Below, piece after piece: positions 1 to 11,054 of a DNA stretch of 64,000 bases. Numbering within the stretch: the first letter of the stretch is position 1; each line of letters starts with the position of its first letter. The notes beneath the pieces were generated by a model. The model did not search any database. It was not told the origin of the DNA and saw only the letters and a program-made list of their open reading frames with translations. Origin of the DNA: Persicaria tinctoria (lineage: Eukaryota > Streptophyta > Magnoliopsida > Caryophyllales > Polygonaceae). The translations under genes were made by a program, and so were the position numbers. The stretch spans positions 32,928,467 through 32,992,466 of the forward strand of contig JBANSL010000004.1 of assembly GCA_037127255.1 (NCBI GenBank), in the 5' to 3' direction.

Positions 1-1457
1 AGTAGCATACTACTTTCATGGGACAAATCCTCATGTGAACTAGGCCACCAAACAGAAGGTATCAACAATTGGAGATCATACTTATTGGGACTTTTTCGTG
101 AAAGAAACCCTTCATACAAGAATTCAAATTCCGATAACCCCCACCAAAGCACCATGAGTTCTTCCCTCCTTAATAATTGGCATGCTAGTGCTAGATAAGG
201 GTATGAGCCTGAATATGGGCACTCGGTCAGAACCAATGATGCAGTTTTGCAACAACATGAAAGGGCGCCAATCAAATGACGAAATAACAAGCTGGAGCTC
301 TTAAACTTTAGAAAAAGATCAAGAACTTTATCTAAGCTCTTATGATCATGTGGTTCTTGCACACCATATACCTCCATCAGAAATGACAAGAATGAACCCC
401 ATGCTATGTATTCTGTGCAGTCTATCTCCTGGTCAAGAATAGAAAAGAATTCTTCACATATTGCATTGGCAATAGGGTGAAAAATGTCTTCAACTGGAAC
501 AAATCTCTTGAGCCTTCTGAGCTTCTCAACAGAGGTGAAATCAGTCTTTTCCATGCGCTCCATTTCCAACAACCTAGACAAGCACTGCAACAACTCAGAG
601 GCTAGGTCATTTGCAGCTGGTGGATTTTGAAGAGGAAGGAAGCCTTCAACTGGGAATTTGAAGGGACGGGCACCAAAATTTAAATCACATTTTTCTCCAT
701 GCGAAAGAGAGACGGCAGGGAAGTAGGCCAATCCAGGGCCCATTTTCTTAATGCCAACAAATGCCACCCCCAGTGAAATACCATTCCTATAAAACAGTAT
801 CCGATCATCATCTAAGTCAAGGCAGCAACCAATAACATCACCAGGTACCCAAGGCTGACCATATGACTCATCTTCTTCGTTCCACTTCTTAACCCTTTTA
901 CCATCAAATGCATAGGAATCCTCAGCATCCCCTACACCCATACGATCAGTGAAAGGGCAAGATAGAGTGGCCCATCCAAGCTGCTGTATACCAGCAGTTT
1001 CTAGGATCACTTCATACATCCATTTGCCTTTCCACACAGAAGCATTGGCTCTAACACTGCTGAAAATGGCCAAACTTTCTAAACGCAAAGGTGGTTTGAT
1101 TATTTGCAGCTCACCACACATGCTCGATTCATCAATTGTGACAGCAAACCCAGAACTGCCCCCAACCATAGAGACACCATCTCTATTCTCAGTAACCGCA
1201 CGCGAATGAGTGTGGTATTTCAAGAAGTGAATGTTAATAATCGAGCTAGCTAAAGAAGTGTCAAGTGAGCAGTTCAATGGACCTATTGATTTGTAGGGGA
1301 GATCAAATATGTGTTCAAGAGTTCTCTCCAAAGATTGGTGGCCAAGATCATCATGACATGAAAGAAGACGGTTTTTCTGCGAACTCCTGTCTTCACCATT
1401 CAACAGCACTGCCAACCCTGAAGCCAGCCCATTAATCCTTGAGCTTTCTTCTGCCAT
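1..1457 (-). CDS. RKP: RKP/KPC1-like E3 ubiquitin ligase, 5' coding exon (partial)
   Basis: The frame opens at the ATG at 1457 and stays open without a stop or visible intron to the window edge, giving 485 codons of a larger protein. The N-terminus contains GLAVLLNGED, then a SPRY-type region at about residues 130-260 with WKGKWMYEV, LGWATLSCPF, DVIGCCLDLD and FYRNGISLGVAF. Later motifs SYPYLALACQLLRREELM and WWGLSEFEFLYEGFLS match what I remember of Arabidopsis RKP (related to KPC1). That family is cytosolic, carries its RING domain at the far C-terminus (outside this window) and ubiquitinates CDK inhibitors of the KRP class. The start is chosen because MAEESSRINGLASG fits the family N-terminus. 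This is the only gene here with no sign of damage. The assignment is confident; the position of downstream exons cannot be seen. Confidence 0.9.
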   Translation of the reverse strand, partial: MAEESSRINGLASGLAVLLNGEDRSSQKNRLLSCHDDLGHQSLERTLEHIFDLPYKSIGPLNCSLDTSLASSIINIHFLKYHTHSRAVTENRDGVSMVGGSSGFAVTIDESSMCGELQIIKPPLRLESLAIFSSVRANASVWKGKWMYEVILETAGIQQLGWATLSCPFTDRMGVGDAEDSYAFDGKRVKKWNEEDESYGQPWVPGDVIGCCLDLDDDRILFYRNGISLGVAFVGIKKMGPGLAYFPAVSLSHGEKCDLNFGARPFKFPVEGFLPLQNPPAANDLASELLQCLSRLLEMERMEKTDFTSVEKLRRLKRFVPVEDIFHPIANAICEEFFSILDQEIDCTEYIAWGSFLSFLMEVYGVQEPHDHKSLDKVLDLFLKFKSSSLLFRHLIGALSCCCKTASLVLTECPYSGSYPYLALACQLLRREELMVLWWGLSEFEFLYEGFLSRKSPNKYDLQLLIPSVWWPSSHEDLSHESSML

Positions 1458-2600
1458 TAGAGGGCCAGACAACACAGTGACCTCCCAAATTTACACTACA
1501 TACGGCGAAGAATTTCAAACACCTTGCACCCTAAACTCAAGCAGATTCGACAGATAGGTAAATAAGAGTCAAAACAGCCCTGCTGATCTTCCTCCCTTTG
1601 ATGCCCCAGTGGCAAAGCACAATTTTTATTTACCTAGCATAAGAAATTCGACAGTAAATGTGTCTGGTAGCTGCAATAAACTCTATTAACCTCAAAATGA
1701 ACGCTATAAATTGAAGCATCCCGTCCCCCTTGTAAAAAAAATCAATTTACTTGTGAAAAAAATTCGCTCACTTATAGCTAATTCCTCACCTCAAAAGAAA
1801 TATAAAAGAGAACCACTTATTTTCAAAATTAAATCCCGTACACATTATCAACCTCCCATAAAATTCCAAAGATTCAGGATAAATGCTTAGCCACAATTCA
1901 CACGTATTGGGAAATGAAAAATCAGCAATATCTCCTATTTAACCACCGAAATAATAAAAAATCTGAACAAAATAGAAATCAAAGGAATAACTGTATCACG
2001 CCTTGGTAACTATCGTGAACATTCACAAAGAGTAGCGTTCAACTTACAAGTTCCAATCACCAGGGAAAAAAAAACAGAAATCGAACAATACTGACTGAGA
2101 CACGAAGAGGACTATCGCTTCAAAGTTGAGCCTACGAAGCGCACAATCCAGAGCTGGAAGACGCCATTAACGGCCGGGGAGATCGAGCGGAGGCAGGGGA
2201 AAGGGCGGAAAATTGGGGAAAAGGGGATTTCGATTTTAGTTCGCCAAAAGTAGGGGAGGATGGGGGCGAGTGAATGAGAAAGAAGGGGAAACGGAACGAA
2301 ACGAGAAACAAAAGCAAAACACGGTGACTGACCGGGAACCCTAAGGTAACGAAACCGACACGTGTTGGTCCCAACAGAAGACGTACCGGCTGCTGACCTG
2401 GCCGCTTTTGCCGTTTCAAAAATCACGCTACTGACTCTTTCTCCATGGGGCCCACTTGCCGGTTGCAAGGAGTGGCTCCCGGTTTTTCTCCGGTAGTCCT
2501 TTCTCCTTTTTTTCCCTCAACAGAACACGTAGTAGATTCCGATTATCCTCAATACTATTCGACTTCATAATCATAGGGCTCTCCTAAGCTTATTACTCTG
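1458..2600 (-). promoter_or_regulatory. Leader and probable promoter region of the RKP-like gene
   Basis: No coding frame fits here. From 1458 to about 2090 the DNA is AT-rich and could be a 5' UTR intron of the minus-strand gene: minus-strand pyrimidine-rich stretches and AG acceptors occur, but none is decisive. From about 2100 to 2480 the composition becomes GC-richer and purine-biased on the plus strand, as is common for plant 5' UTRs and core promoters. The open frames at 2112-2468 overlap each other and have no recognisable motif. The precise transcription start is not determinable. The region ends at the hAT target duplication at 2601-2608. Confidence 0.4.
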
Positions 2601-3056
2601 GTTGGAAATATAGATGTCAATTTTACCCGCACCTGATTCGAATTTGAATCACCCGATTTGAAATAGTGAGTGAAAACTCGAAAAGAAAAATAAGTGGATA
2701 TGGGTAGTGGGATCGGATGGGGTGAGATTTTTTTCACCCACACTCGATCCACCACCCGATCCATCATCCACCACCCGATCTTATCCACCATCCATCTATA
2801 TTATAAAAGTATTATTTATATATTTTATATAAAAAAATATATTAACTTTCTAATTTCTAAATCATAACTTTCTAATCGGCACTTCGTTCTGCAAACATCT
2901 TACTCTCTTCGTCATCTACCACTCTTGTCTTGATTTTGCTGGGCGTCTTATTTTCCTTAAGACAATGTTATTTAAACTCTCGTTTGTGTTTAAAACTTAT
3001 GGTCATATGTTTAAGACAATGTTATTTAAACGTTTCGGCTATATACACCGCAAATC

Positions 3057-3240
3057 CCCACGTCCTTTAGGACGTGCAAGTAGGGTGAGAGCCATCCGAT
3101 GCCGGACGTGCAAGCACATTTTTTTTTAAAAAACGTGCTTGCACGTCCCTAAGGACGTGCAATAGGGCACATCCTTAAGCACGTGATGCACGTCCTTAAG
3201 GACGTGCAAGCCCGTCTACTAAATTGCGAAGAGGACGTGC
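3057..3240. repeat. Left subterminal palindrome array of the OTU MULE
   Basis: Multiple copies of an imperfect palindrome centred on GTCCTTAAGGAC (full form about GCACGTCCTTAAGGACGTGC) occur in both orientations, with partial half-sites such as GGACGTGC at 3111 and 3233. The unit can fold into a hairpin. Such subterminal arrays commonly serve as transposase binding sites, but that role is inferred here. Confidence 0.8.
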
Positions 3241-3324
3241 CTCTTTGTCTTCATTCCGTCTTCGTCTTCGCTTCACATCTCCAGAGAGAAATCGAGAGAG
3301 AGAGAGAGATTGCCGGAGAGGGAA

Positions 3325-3327
<3 letters not shown>

Positions 3328-3388
<61 letters not shown>
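3328..3388. repeat. (GA)n microsatellite
   Basis: An almost uninterrupted GA dinucleotide run lies just upstream of the OTU-MULE gene. It generates spurious Arg-Glu repeat frames on the plus strand and Ser-Leu frames on the minus strand, which are not genes. Confidence 0.95.
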
Positions 3389-3390
<2 letters not shown>

Positions 3391-3561
3391 CGTCGGAGAG
3401 AGAGAAAGAGAAAGAGATCGAGACAGAGAGATGGCGCCGGAGAGAGAGGAGGTGGTGGAGCTGGCGGCGCCGGTGGCTGAGGAGGTTGGTGGTGGGGGTG
3501 GAGCCCTGGGGGAGGGGGTGGCGGTGGAGCAGGTGGCCGGGGTGGTGGTGGGGCGGCGCCC

Positions 3562-5540
3562 ATGGAGGTTGAGGAGGAGGGTGGTGGTGGTGACGGTGGT
3601 GGTGGTGGAGTAGCAGAGGCGGTGGTCGGGGGTGACAGTGGTGGTGGTGGTGGCGCCGGAGTGGCGGAGGCGGACCTATTACCGTCGCGGAAGCGGCGGA
3701 CTATGGATGTTTCGCCGGTCCCGACCCCACCGGTATGTTCTTTGATTTATTTATTTTGTTTGATTTATTTTTATAGTTTTATAATATAGTTTAGATTTTA
3801 ATATAGCATTATAATATAATTTGATAGATTATAATTAGTTTTAGTATATAGTTTGATAGATCACGAAGAATTTAAACCACGCTGGCATCTTTAAGGGCAA
3901 CTGTTGGGGGCTGTTCGAATCGAGGTCGGAGGAATCATTCAACCGACGTCGTCGGGCGCTACACGCTGCATGGCACCCATTCCCAAGTGTGGTGGCGTAT
4001 TTAGAGTCGGTTTGGCTTCCATACAGCAAGAGCATCGTACGATGCTACGTAGATAATGTCTTCCATCTCGGCACCCGTACGACAAACAGGTACAACCTTA
4101 CTTCATATCTCCCATTACAATATGATATAATATCGAATATTTAGTGGTATGCACTTCAATGTGTACAGAGTTGAGGGTCAACACAAGGTTCTGAAGGAGA
4201 CACTTCACTCATCGACTGGTGACTTCCGCATCGTGATCGATGCAATCCATAGAGTCAACGATTGTCAACTGCATGAGCTACAAATTGCTTTGGAGATCGA
4301 CCGCTTCAAATGGGCAACAACGGCGTTTAAAGTCAACCTTTTCAATGAGATAAAGACTTTAATCTCCAAAAAGTGCTTCGATTATCTGTACAAGATGTGG
4401 CAGGACGTCGTGAACCAAAAGGTTCCTCCAGTATGCACGGACCGACATTGGAGGGTTTGTTACGGGATCCCTTGTGTCCATGAGATTCAGGCATACGTCA
4501 ACTCCGGTACTCCGATACCCGCCGATGACATCCACCCGTTCTGGATGGATTTATCATGGAATGACATCGACGACATCCCACTGCCGTATGAGCTATCATC
4601 TTCATACACGGCTTCCAACGATGTATGCGAGGATGAGCTGCACCCACCCTCATCAGCAAGCGTCCGAATGAAGGGGAGGCCTCGGGGGTCGAGGAATGCC
4701 TGTAGAACCAACCCGTTTCCATACGAGGAGGTAAGGGAAAGGTTTGAGAGAGAAGAAGTGTGTGCTGCTCGAAATGCTGCTCGGCCTCGTCCACAAGCGA
4801 CCTCAGCTCGACGTGGACGTGATGATGTGTTCGGAGGGTTCAACTGGGGTCGAAACAACGTTGATCCCTTCATGCTCGGTCATATTGAGACGGTGAGGGA
4901 CACTGTTGGAGATGGTCATTGTGGCTACCGTGCTTTGGCGGCTTTGACATCACCGATCGACGAGACTGCTTTCCCGGAACTCAAAACGTTACTATTCAAT
5001 CACTTCGAGGATCACTCCAATTTGTACGCCGGTTGTTATACGGGAGGGTACCCATTCCAGCAGTTCGTCGACTACCAGAGATGGGCGGATGCTGTGCATG
5101 GTGATAGGAGACGGTGGATAGAGCTACCCATTATGGGTTTAATATTTGCAACGGTATATCAGATTCCTCTCGTCGTCCTAGCTTGGCATCATCCGTTCAT
5201 ATGTCTCCCCATGATCTCGCCGACACCTGCTAACAACCCTCAATCAGCAACTCTTGGTGTAGCCTGCATCGGAAACCAAGACCATTTTTCCGCGGTACGA
5301 CTTCAAACGTCTTTTTTTATTACCTATTCATGCTTTTCATATATATGTCAATATTCTAACTCTAATTTTCCGTTCTCATAGATTTGGTTGCGTCCTAACG
5401 CTCCTCTTCCGCCGCCTCCACTAGAATGGGTCGAACATCATCATCCGAGCGTCGAAGGATGGGATGCTCCGTTTCAAGCTCAGATTGAGAGATTTCGAGC
5501 CTTGCGTGCCGAGTCCGGTCACCCTTTACTATTTTCCTAG
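3562..5540 (+). CDS. MULE transposase C-terminus fused to an OTU-type cysteine protease (spliced)
   Basis: Proposed exons are 3562-3732, 3860-4089, 4169-5294 and 5382-5540, all with GT-AG borders and compatible phases, giving about 561 residues. Exons 2-3 join to read FHLGTRTTNRVEGQHKVLK, the conserved C-terminal block of plant MULE transposases. A SWIM-like zinc motif follows (CYGIPCVHEI). An OTU cysteine-protease domain then shows DTVGDGHCGYRALAAL (catalytic Asp and Cys) and the His in QDHFSA, which is joined across intron 3 to IWLRPNAP. All three expected catalytic residues are present and the exons have no stop. The transposase DDE core is absent: exon 1 is only a Gly/Glu-rich segment ending DVSPVPTPP. 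Alternative start codons upstream fall in the GA microsatellite and are less convincing. Plant MULE proteins with OTU domains are known; whether this truncated version is expressed is unknown. Confidence 0.7.
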
Positions 5541-5764
5541 ATTGTATTCCACAACTTTATTAAAATTATGGATGTAAACCTTTTTTTTCGTTCCTTGTAA
5601 CGTTATTCGCATACTATCCGAATGAAAACCTTAACAATTATTGTTTTCTATTTAATTTGACCCTAAATCCTTCAAATCCACTAGCTAAACACTTCAATTT
5701 TATCAATTAACATTACAAAACCGTCGGAAAACCTAAACCCTAAACCCTAAACGCAAAACCCTAA

Positions 5765-5933
5765 ATAGTGTTTGCACGTCCTTAACAGCGTGCAAGTATT
5801 GCACGTCCTTAAGGACGTGCTTGCACGTTGTTAAGGACGTGCAAGTCATTGCTAGTGGACGTGCACAGTCCCAGACTTGCACGTCCTTAACAACGTGCAA
5901 GCACGTCCTTAAGGACGTGCAAATCCTTAATCC
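5765..5933. repeat. Right subterminal palindrome array of the OTU MULE
   Basis: Five or more copies of the CACGTCCTTAAGGACGTG-type palindrome, with variants CACGTTGTTAAGGACGTG and CACGTCCTTAACAACGTG, mirror the left array. The stretch at 5728-5765 immediately before it contains several CCCTAAA units, which look telomere-like but are too few to be a telomeric tract. Confidence 0.8.
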
Positions 5934-6257
5934 GGATTTGCGGTGTATATAGTGACACCCTATTTAAACTTATGATGACTCATTTAAGACTTAATGTGCA
6001 AAATGATGTTAATTTAGCCATTGTTTTCTCTACATGTTTTATTGGAATTCAATGATGTGTATTTAGCAAACATCACTCATATATCATCCATATTTCACCC
6101 GCTTACCCGATGGATATGGGTGAAAGTGGATATGGGTGAAGACCGTGAAGTGGATATGGGTGGTGGTTCGGGTGGGGTGATTGGTTATCCATGGTGGGTC
6201 GGGTGAAATGGGGTCCATCCACCCACCACCCGATCCATTGTCATTCCTAGTTGGAAA

Positions 6258-8150
6258 TCACCTTGATAATAATGTATTTACTACAAAATATATAAAATTA
6301 TCCATAATGATCAAATTCATACTCTATATAACTCAGTAACGGACAATTGTCATAACATTCGCAATGATATAAAAAAATCATTTTCTCTACAATATAGTTT
6401 TTTTTATCTTCGCAATTAACCATGCTTCTTTAAAAAGAAATATTGTCCTCTTTTATATAACAGATATTTCACAAGACTTGAGAGGAAAAAAAAAGAGTAA
6501 CAAAATATTCTTATAGTCTTTGATGTTAACAATGGACGATACGATTATGTCCATCGAGAGGCAAGACCATTTCCCTTAAGGAGCATGACAATCTATCACT
6601 CCATCCAACGATCGTATCACCTCTCCTTATGAGCTCGATCCCTTAGTCCCATAAAGTTATACAGTTAGAGTCAAACACAGATTCTCATTTGAGAAAATTA
6701 ATAGGCGACCTCTTAGTATTTTGGCTCCTCTTGGTTGGATAAAATTCTTATGGAAGTCTATAAGTACTTCTAACTTGTTGGAAAGTTGTTTTAAACGGGT
6801 CAACTTCCATGAAGGACACTTTTGTTGAATCAACTTTGAAAATGGTGAGAATGAACATTCTTCCCAACATTCCAAATCTGGACAAATTTTCCATGCATTT
6901 TCAATCATGTCTCACATCACTTATAAACCATTAGGGATAATGTTTTCAGTCTATATATGGCTTGTAAGAATTCCATTTCAAATATGTCAAGTTTTGAGTT
7001 AAATTGAGCATTTTACTTCTGGATTGAAGATCGATATCTTAGTGAAAGGCTAAAAACGAACCCTGTAGTGAGAGATCGAGGGAGATACCTGAATGAGAGG
7101 TGAAGGTGTCAAAGATCATTCTGAGATGATTGAGATCGAGTGTAGAGGATTGAAAATGTGAGAAACCTACGAATCTTACTTCACGTATGCTTATCTTTTA
7201 GGGTCCGTAAACCACAAAAATTAGCCCTACAAAAAAGTAATTGAAAGCTCAATTCTTGGACAATCCTGTTTCTTGGGTCGCATCACTTGATGAGATTCAA
7301 GTGAGGAGCTCATGGAGGGGCCGGACCACGGGAGGACATGTAGCAAAATAGGGTCTTTTAGCTATTTTCATCCGTTAATATTGCTAAATTATTTGTCCAT
7401 GTGGAGGTTTTTGTATAAGACGATTATTAATTATGGGTAGACATATAAATTGGAGCGGGGTCTAAGACAAGTTATCTATAGTAGGCCTTTTCATAGATGG
7501 TTTTATCTATACGATATTATTTTAGATGATTTATCTATAATGAGTTATTGGTAAGATAGATTTTATATATATCTAGGTCTATCTATAAGAAGTTCTACCT
7601 ATACGACATCTCTATTATAAATAGGTGTGTAGGGTTATAGTTATTATGTATTAGTTTATCCATCAATCAAAAGTAATAAGAAAGTCTAGATGTAGAGAGA
7701 TTTTTTTTCCCTCTATATGGTGTTCTGCACGGTTCTTACAAAAAACATGAAAATCATTAAGTTGCCTCCCACTGATTCTCTTTTACTCTTAAACAATATT
7801 CCCTCATGGGAATTTGCAACCTTTGAACTAATTGGTTGAAACAAACGTGCTCATATTCACCCAAAGATCAAACCCATATCAAGTTTATCACAAAAGCCCC
7901 AACAATGGTAGTAACCTTTTGACAATTTTGTTGTGAAGTTGAGAGTAAATTTTATTTTTACCAAATTATTATAATTTTTTTAAATTAGAATATTATCATA
8001 TACAAAATTATGATAGGTTTTACATACATTGTATATCATAAGAGCTATATTGACAAGATATCTTTTACGAAAATTGCACACAAGGGCTAATGGTTGAAAT
8101 GTTGTCCATGTTCACACAAGTCTCCTCCTTTTTCTTGATTGAAGATATGT
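6258..8150. other. AT-rich intergenic DNA without a recognised gene
   Basis: No frame here has recognisable motifs; the longest minus-strand frame (6657-6908) is 83 codons of unfamiliar sequence. Between about 7360 and 7740 there is a TATAAATAGG box followed by AGTAATAAGAAAG and TCTATATGG, an arrangement seen in Copia-type LTRs. I could not find matching ends or a target duplication, so a solo LTR is only a possibility. Confidence 0.4.
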
Positions 8151-8295
8151 TCCTCTAGGGCTGATAATCAAGCTGAGTAGCTCGAGTTCGGCTTGGGCTC
8201 AACTCGGAAAAAACTCGGCTCGAGGTCGCTCGAATTTAAAAACGAGTCGAGTTTGAGCTTGAAGTCGAGCTTGAGCTTGCTCTTTTGCTCGTTTT
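8151..8295. mobile_element. Probable truncated hAT end
   Basis: The sequence begins TAGGGCTGATAATCAAGCTGAG and continues with repeated CTCGAG, GCTCGA and AACTCGG words. This is the layout of the termini of the other hAT elements in this window, which start TAGGGGTGGGC, TAGACCTGAGC or TAGACATGAGC and then carry a degenerate short-word repeat. The opposite end was not found, so this is called a truncated copy. No target duplication can be assigned. Confidence 0.4.
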
Positions 8296-8426
8296 AAGAT
8301 GTAATTATATATGTATCCTTAGGTTTTATTTTCACTCAATTACCTCCCCTCTCCCAATTTCCCTTCCGATTGTCTCCAACTGCCGACCTCCATTCTCCAA
8401 TTGTTATCTCCGTCATTTCGTCTATC

Positions 8427-8459
<33 letters not shown>

Positions 8460-8692
8460 CTCTCGTCTCTATCTGCTCTCTCACTCGCAGCATTTGTGCT
8501 TCTCAAGCGTCACTAAACCCCCTCATTCTCGTCTCTCTCATCGCTGCCTCCATGCTCCGGTGGCATCGCGGCTCATATCTAGTCTCCTGTGCACCATCTC
8601 TCTCAGATTTGGTCCACCGGCTCGCTGTCACTGCTCTCGCTCGCAACCCTCGTCTCTCACCCTAGTCGCTTACACCGACCCCTCTCAAGAAT
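8296..8692. other. TC-rich, gene-leader-like stretch
   Basis: The segment holds a (TC)n tract at about 8425-8470 and pyrimidine-rich sequence resembling a plant 5' leader or a pack-type capture. Overlapping frames at 8285-8777 are products of the TC repeat. No domain is recognised. Confidence 0.35.
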
Positions 8693-8726
8693 CAAGTCTC
8701 TCACCCCTATAGGGGTGAGAGACTTG
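8693..8726. repeat. Perfect 34-nt palindrome
   Basis: CAAGTCTCTCACCCCTAT is followed without a spacer by its exact reverse complement, giving 17 self-complementary base pairs in single-stranded form. It is GC-rich compared with its surroundings. Its role is unknown; it may be the joint of an inverted duplication or a hairpin-forming site. Confidence 0.9.
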
Positions 8727-9775
8727 GCTCTAATTACATTTTTGTATGTGACAAAGAGGAGGTTCCTCTCCTTGTAGCAAGCTCTTTGTTGTCAGTGAAA
8801 AATATGACCTATTTCATCAACTCCGTTATCATTTTGTAGTGTTTCACTTGCTCGACGAGCTTCGTCATGTGCTAGGGTCGTCATTGTTGGCCTTGTTTCA
8901 AGTTTTAGCTTACAAAGAGAAAGGAAGGGTATATGTATTTTCTTAATCAAGTTTGAGAGAGAGAGTGTTAGAACTTCTAAAAGATGATAAACCCCCTTTG
9001 TGGCAGTGCCACCGTGCGAAACACCCCCCTCCCCCGGAACCACTCAATAAAGAAAGTGAAGCAACCCCCTACCCTCCCCCCCCCCCCCCCCCAACCACCT
9101 TCATGGATCTCCACCATATCCCCACACCAACCCCACTCCCACCACTAGTTTTTTGTAATCTCGACCGCCCAACCTGAACATCAATTAACCTCTAACAAGT
9201 CACAAATCTCTCCAAACCCAGGAATCTCATCTCCAACTGAGGAATTTCGCCACTTTTAAATCCCCTTATCCTGTCTACGACACGTCTTTTCTTCCCCTCC
9301 ACCGGCGTCCACCTTCACCGCTGCGCCAACCACCATCACCATTTTTATGTGTAAAAAGTTATTAAAGAAATGTTAAGTATTCATATTTTCTTAAATATTT
9401 TGGTTAATTTATTGTATAGTTATGTTTTTTTATTAAGTAAAAATTCGACGCATTAGACAGGTCCGGTGGGTCGATAGGCCGAAAAAATTAGTGACGGATT
9501 AACCATCAAACAAGCTAAAGACATAAGCAATAACCAAGCAGAAAAACCTAAATTACAGCAGTGCAATTACAGACGCAGTCTAGCACAAACGAAGAAGGAA
9601 CAACATCAGTATGTGGCAACTCTTTAGTCAGTTGGTAAAGCTGACGTAGGGAATCCCTGGGGAACTAACTATAAGCCTCAGATTTGGACTCAGTCAACGA
9701 GCCTTCAGCTTTCGATCACGTCCACGACCTCCTGCATCGACAAAAGAGAAGAATACCACTCAAGTGAACAAAGGG
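8727..9775. other. Non-coding stretch with a poly-C tract
   Basis: This interval has no convincing gene. It contains an uninterrupted C run at about 9076-9092 within a Pro-rich frame, and a segment at 9590-9770 that precedes the LINE remnant and may be its unrecognisable 5' part. Confidence 0.4.
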
Positions 9776-11054
9776 CTCGAATACTTGATCGTGTTATGAT
9801 GAATGACAAATAGCTGGAAATATTTGATCATACAAATGCATACTTTGATACTACTGGATGCTCAGACCACTCACCAGCCATCCTAAATGTGAGGAATGCT
9901 AGTGTGTGAAGGCGGTACCCTTTCAAGTTAAAACATTTCTAGGCAAAAGAGTCAGAATTTGAAGCACTTGTACAGAGTGTATGGGGGTAACAAGTGGAGG
10001 GCTCAAAGCAGTTTAGGCTAGCTAGTAAGATGAAAAGTGTGAAGGAAAATCTAAAATCCTGGGATAGAGCAAGGTTTCTAGAGCTCCAAACGTAGATAAA
10101 GCTAGATAAACAAAGCTTGCATGAGCTGCAACTACATCTGCAAACAGATCATGGGAATGCTGGACTGGTCGAGCTAGAAAAGCAAGTGGTGATTAGGCTT
10201 CGAAAGAATGTTGCTAGGCACCTTAGCTTAGTCACACAGTGAGCAAAACTCCACTGGCTAACAATAGGTGAGGAATCCTCATCAATGTTCTATATAGAAT
10301 CTTGAAGAAGAGACGAGCCATGAATGTTATTCATGTAATGCAAGATGCAACAGGAAGAATGATGGAGGAGGGGGATGAGATTAGAAATCGCATTATGGAA
10401 TTCTTTCAAAATTTGTTAGCCACAGATTCAGAGAGGGTACAAATGCCAGCCATAAAGGATGGGGTAATTGTAAATGAAGAGGGTGCTTTGGGCATGTGCA
10501 GAGTACCAATTAACGAGGAAATACGAAAATCAGCTTGGGCCATTGGAGCTAACAAGTCCCCGGGTCCTCATGGATTCAGGAGTCAGTTTTTCAAGAGCAA
10601 CTGCTCGAAGTTGGTGGGTGAAGATGTTTGCGCAACAGTGAAAGAGATATTCCATAATGGAAAGATTCTTAAACAATTGAAGACAACGTTTGTCTCACTT
10701 ATACCAAAGGTTAAAAACCCCACTTCGGAGAAAGATTTGCACCTTATATCTTGTTGTAACACTATGATGAAGATGGTAAGCAAGCTGTTGTTTGCCAGGA
10801 TGAAAGGGTTGCTGGGTTACATCGTCTCCGATTGCCAAGGAGCTTTTGTTCCAGGACGATCGTTAGCCCACAACAATACAGTGGCTCTAAAAGTTGTGAG
10901 AGGATATGGAATGAAGAGAGTTTCACCAAGGTACACGATTAAGGTTGACTTACGAAAAGCTTATGACTACATAAGCTGGGTGATGATGCATATTTCATAT
11001 AGGCATTATAGGTATTTCTTATTGCAATTAGGTAGTGGTTTTGCTATTGTTTGA
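9776..11054 (+). pseudogene. L1-type LINE remnant: endonuclease end plus partial reverse transcriptase
   Basis: The first portion (about 9776-9900) reads RILDRVMMND and CSDHSPAILNV, the C-terminal signature of the AP-type endonuclease of plant L1 LINEs, with in-frame stops. A linker with more stops follows. The frame 10302-11054 then gives the N-terminal reverse transcriptase blocks: NKSPGPHGFRSQFF, FVSLIPKVKNP, a degraded form of the usual R-P-I-S block (HLISCCNTMMKM), ISDCQGAFVPGRS-like IVSDCQGAFVPGRS, and KVDLRKAYDYISW. Homology stops near 10985, before the catalytic YADD block, so the copy is truncated at both ends as well as mutated. No poly-A tail is seen. It cannot encode an active protein. 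Confidence 0.8.

Larger units (their letters stand above)
3032..5960 (+). mobile_element. OTU-encoding Mutator-like element (MULE)
   Basis: TATTTAAAC at 3023-3031 and 5961-5969 is a perfect 9-bp target duplication, the Mutator length. A perfect 19-bp inverted repeat GGATTTGCGGTGTATATAG (5934-5952; its complement at 3039-3057) lies just inside the ends. The outermost 7-8 bases match poorly. Both subterminal zones hold arrays of the palindrome around GTCCTTAAGGAC. The interior carries one spliced gene with a MULE transposase C-terminus and an OTU protease domain. The element lies inside the 2609-6249 hAT element. Confidence 0.8.
2609..6249. mobile_element. Non-autonomous hAT element, split by a MULE
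   Basis: The element is flanked by perfect 8-bp duplications GTTGGAAA at 2601-2608 and 6250-6257, the length typical of hAT transposons. Its ends TATAGATGTCAAT (left) and TAGGAATGACAAT (right, reverse complement) are imperfect terminal inverted repeats agreeing at 9 of 13 positions. Both subterminal zones are rich in CACCCGATCC or its complement. Removing the MULE at 3032-5960 leaves about 0.7 kb with no coding capacity, the same size as two other hAT elements in this window (12024-47915 after subtraction, and 38134-38827). Confidence 0.8.

Noticed and set aside
3183..3613. Two 129-codon plus-strand frames and a minus-strand frame full of Arg-Glu or Ser-Leu repeats
   Set aside because: They are created by the (GA)n microsatellite and GGTGGT repeats and have no conserved domain.
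5728..5765. Telomere-like CCCTAAA units
   Set aside because: Only a few degenerate units, inside a MULE end; no telomeric tract.
7360..7740. Possible solo Copia-type LTR with a TATA box
   Set aside because: No matching TG...CA ends with a 5-bp duplication could be found, so it is only mentioned in the intergenic entry.
8285..8777. Overlapping Ser/Leu-rich plus-strand frames
   Set aside because: They derive from a (TC)n tract and the 34-nt palindrome; no motif.
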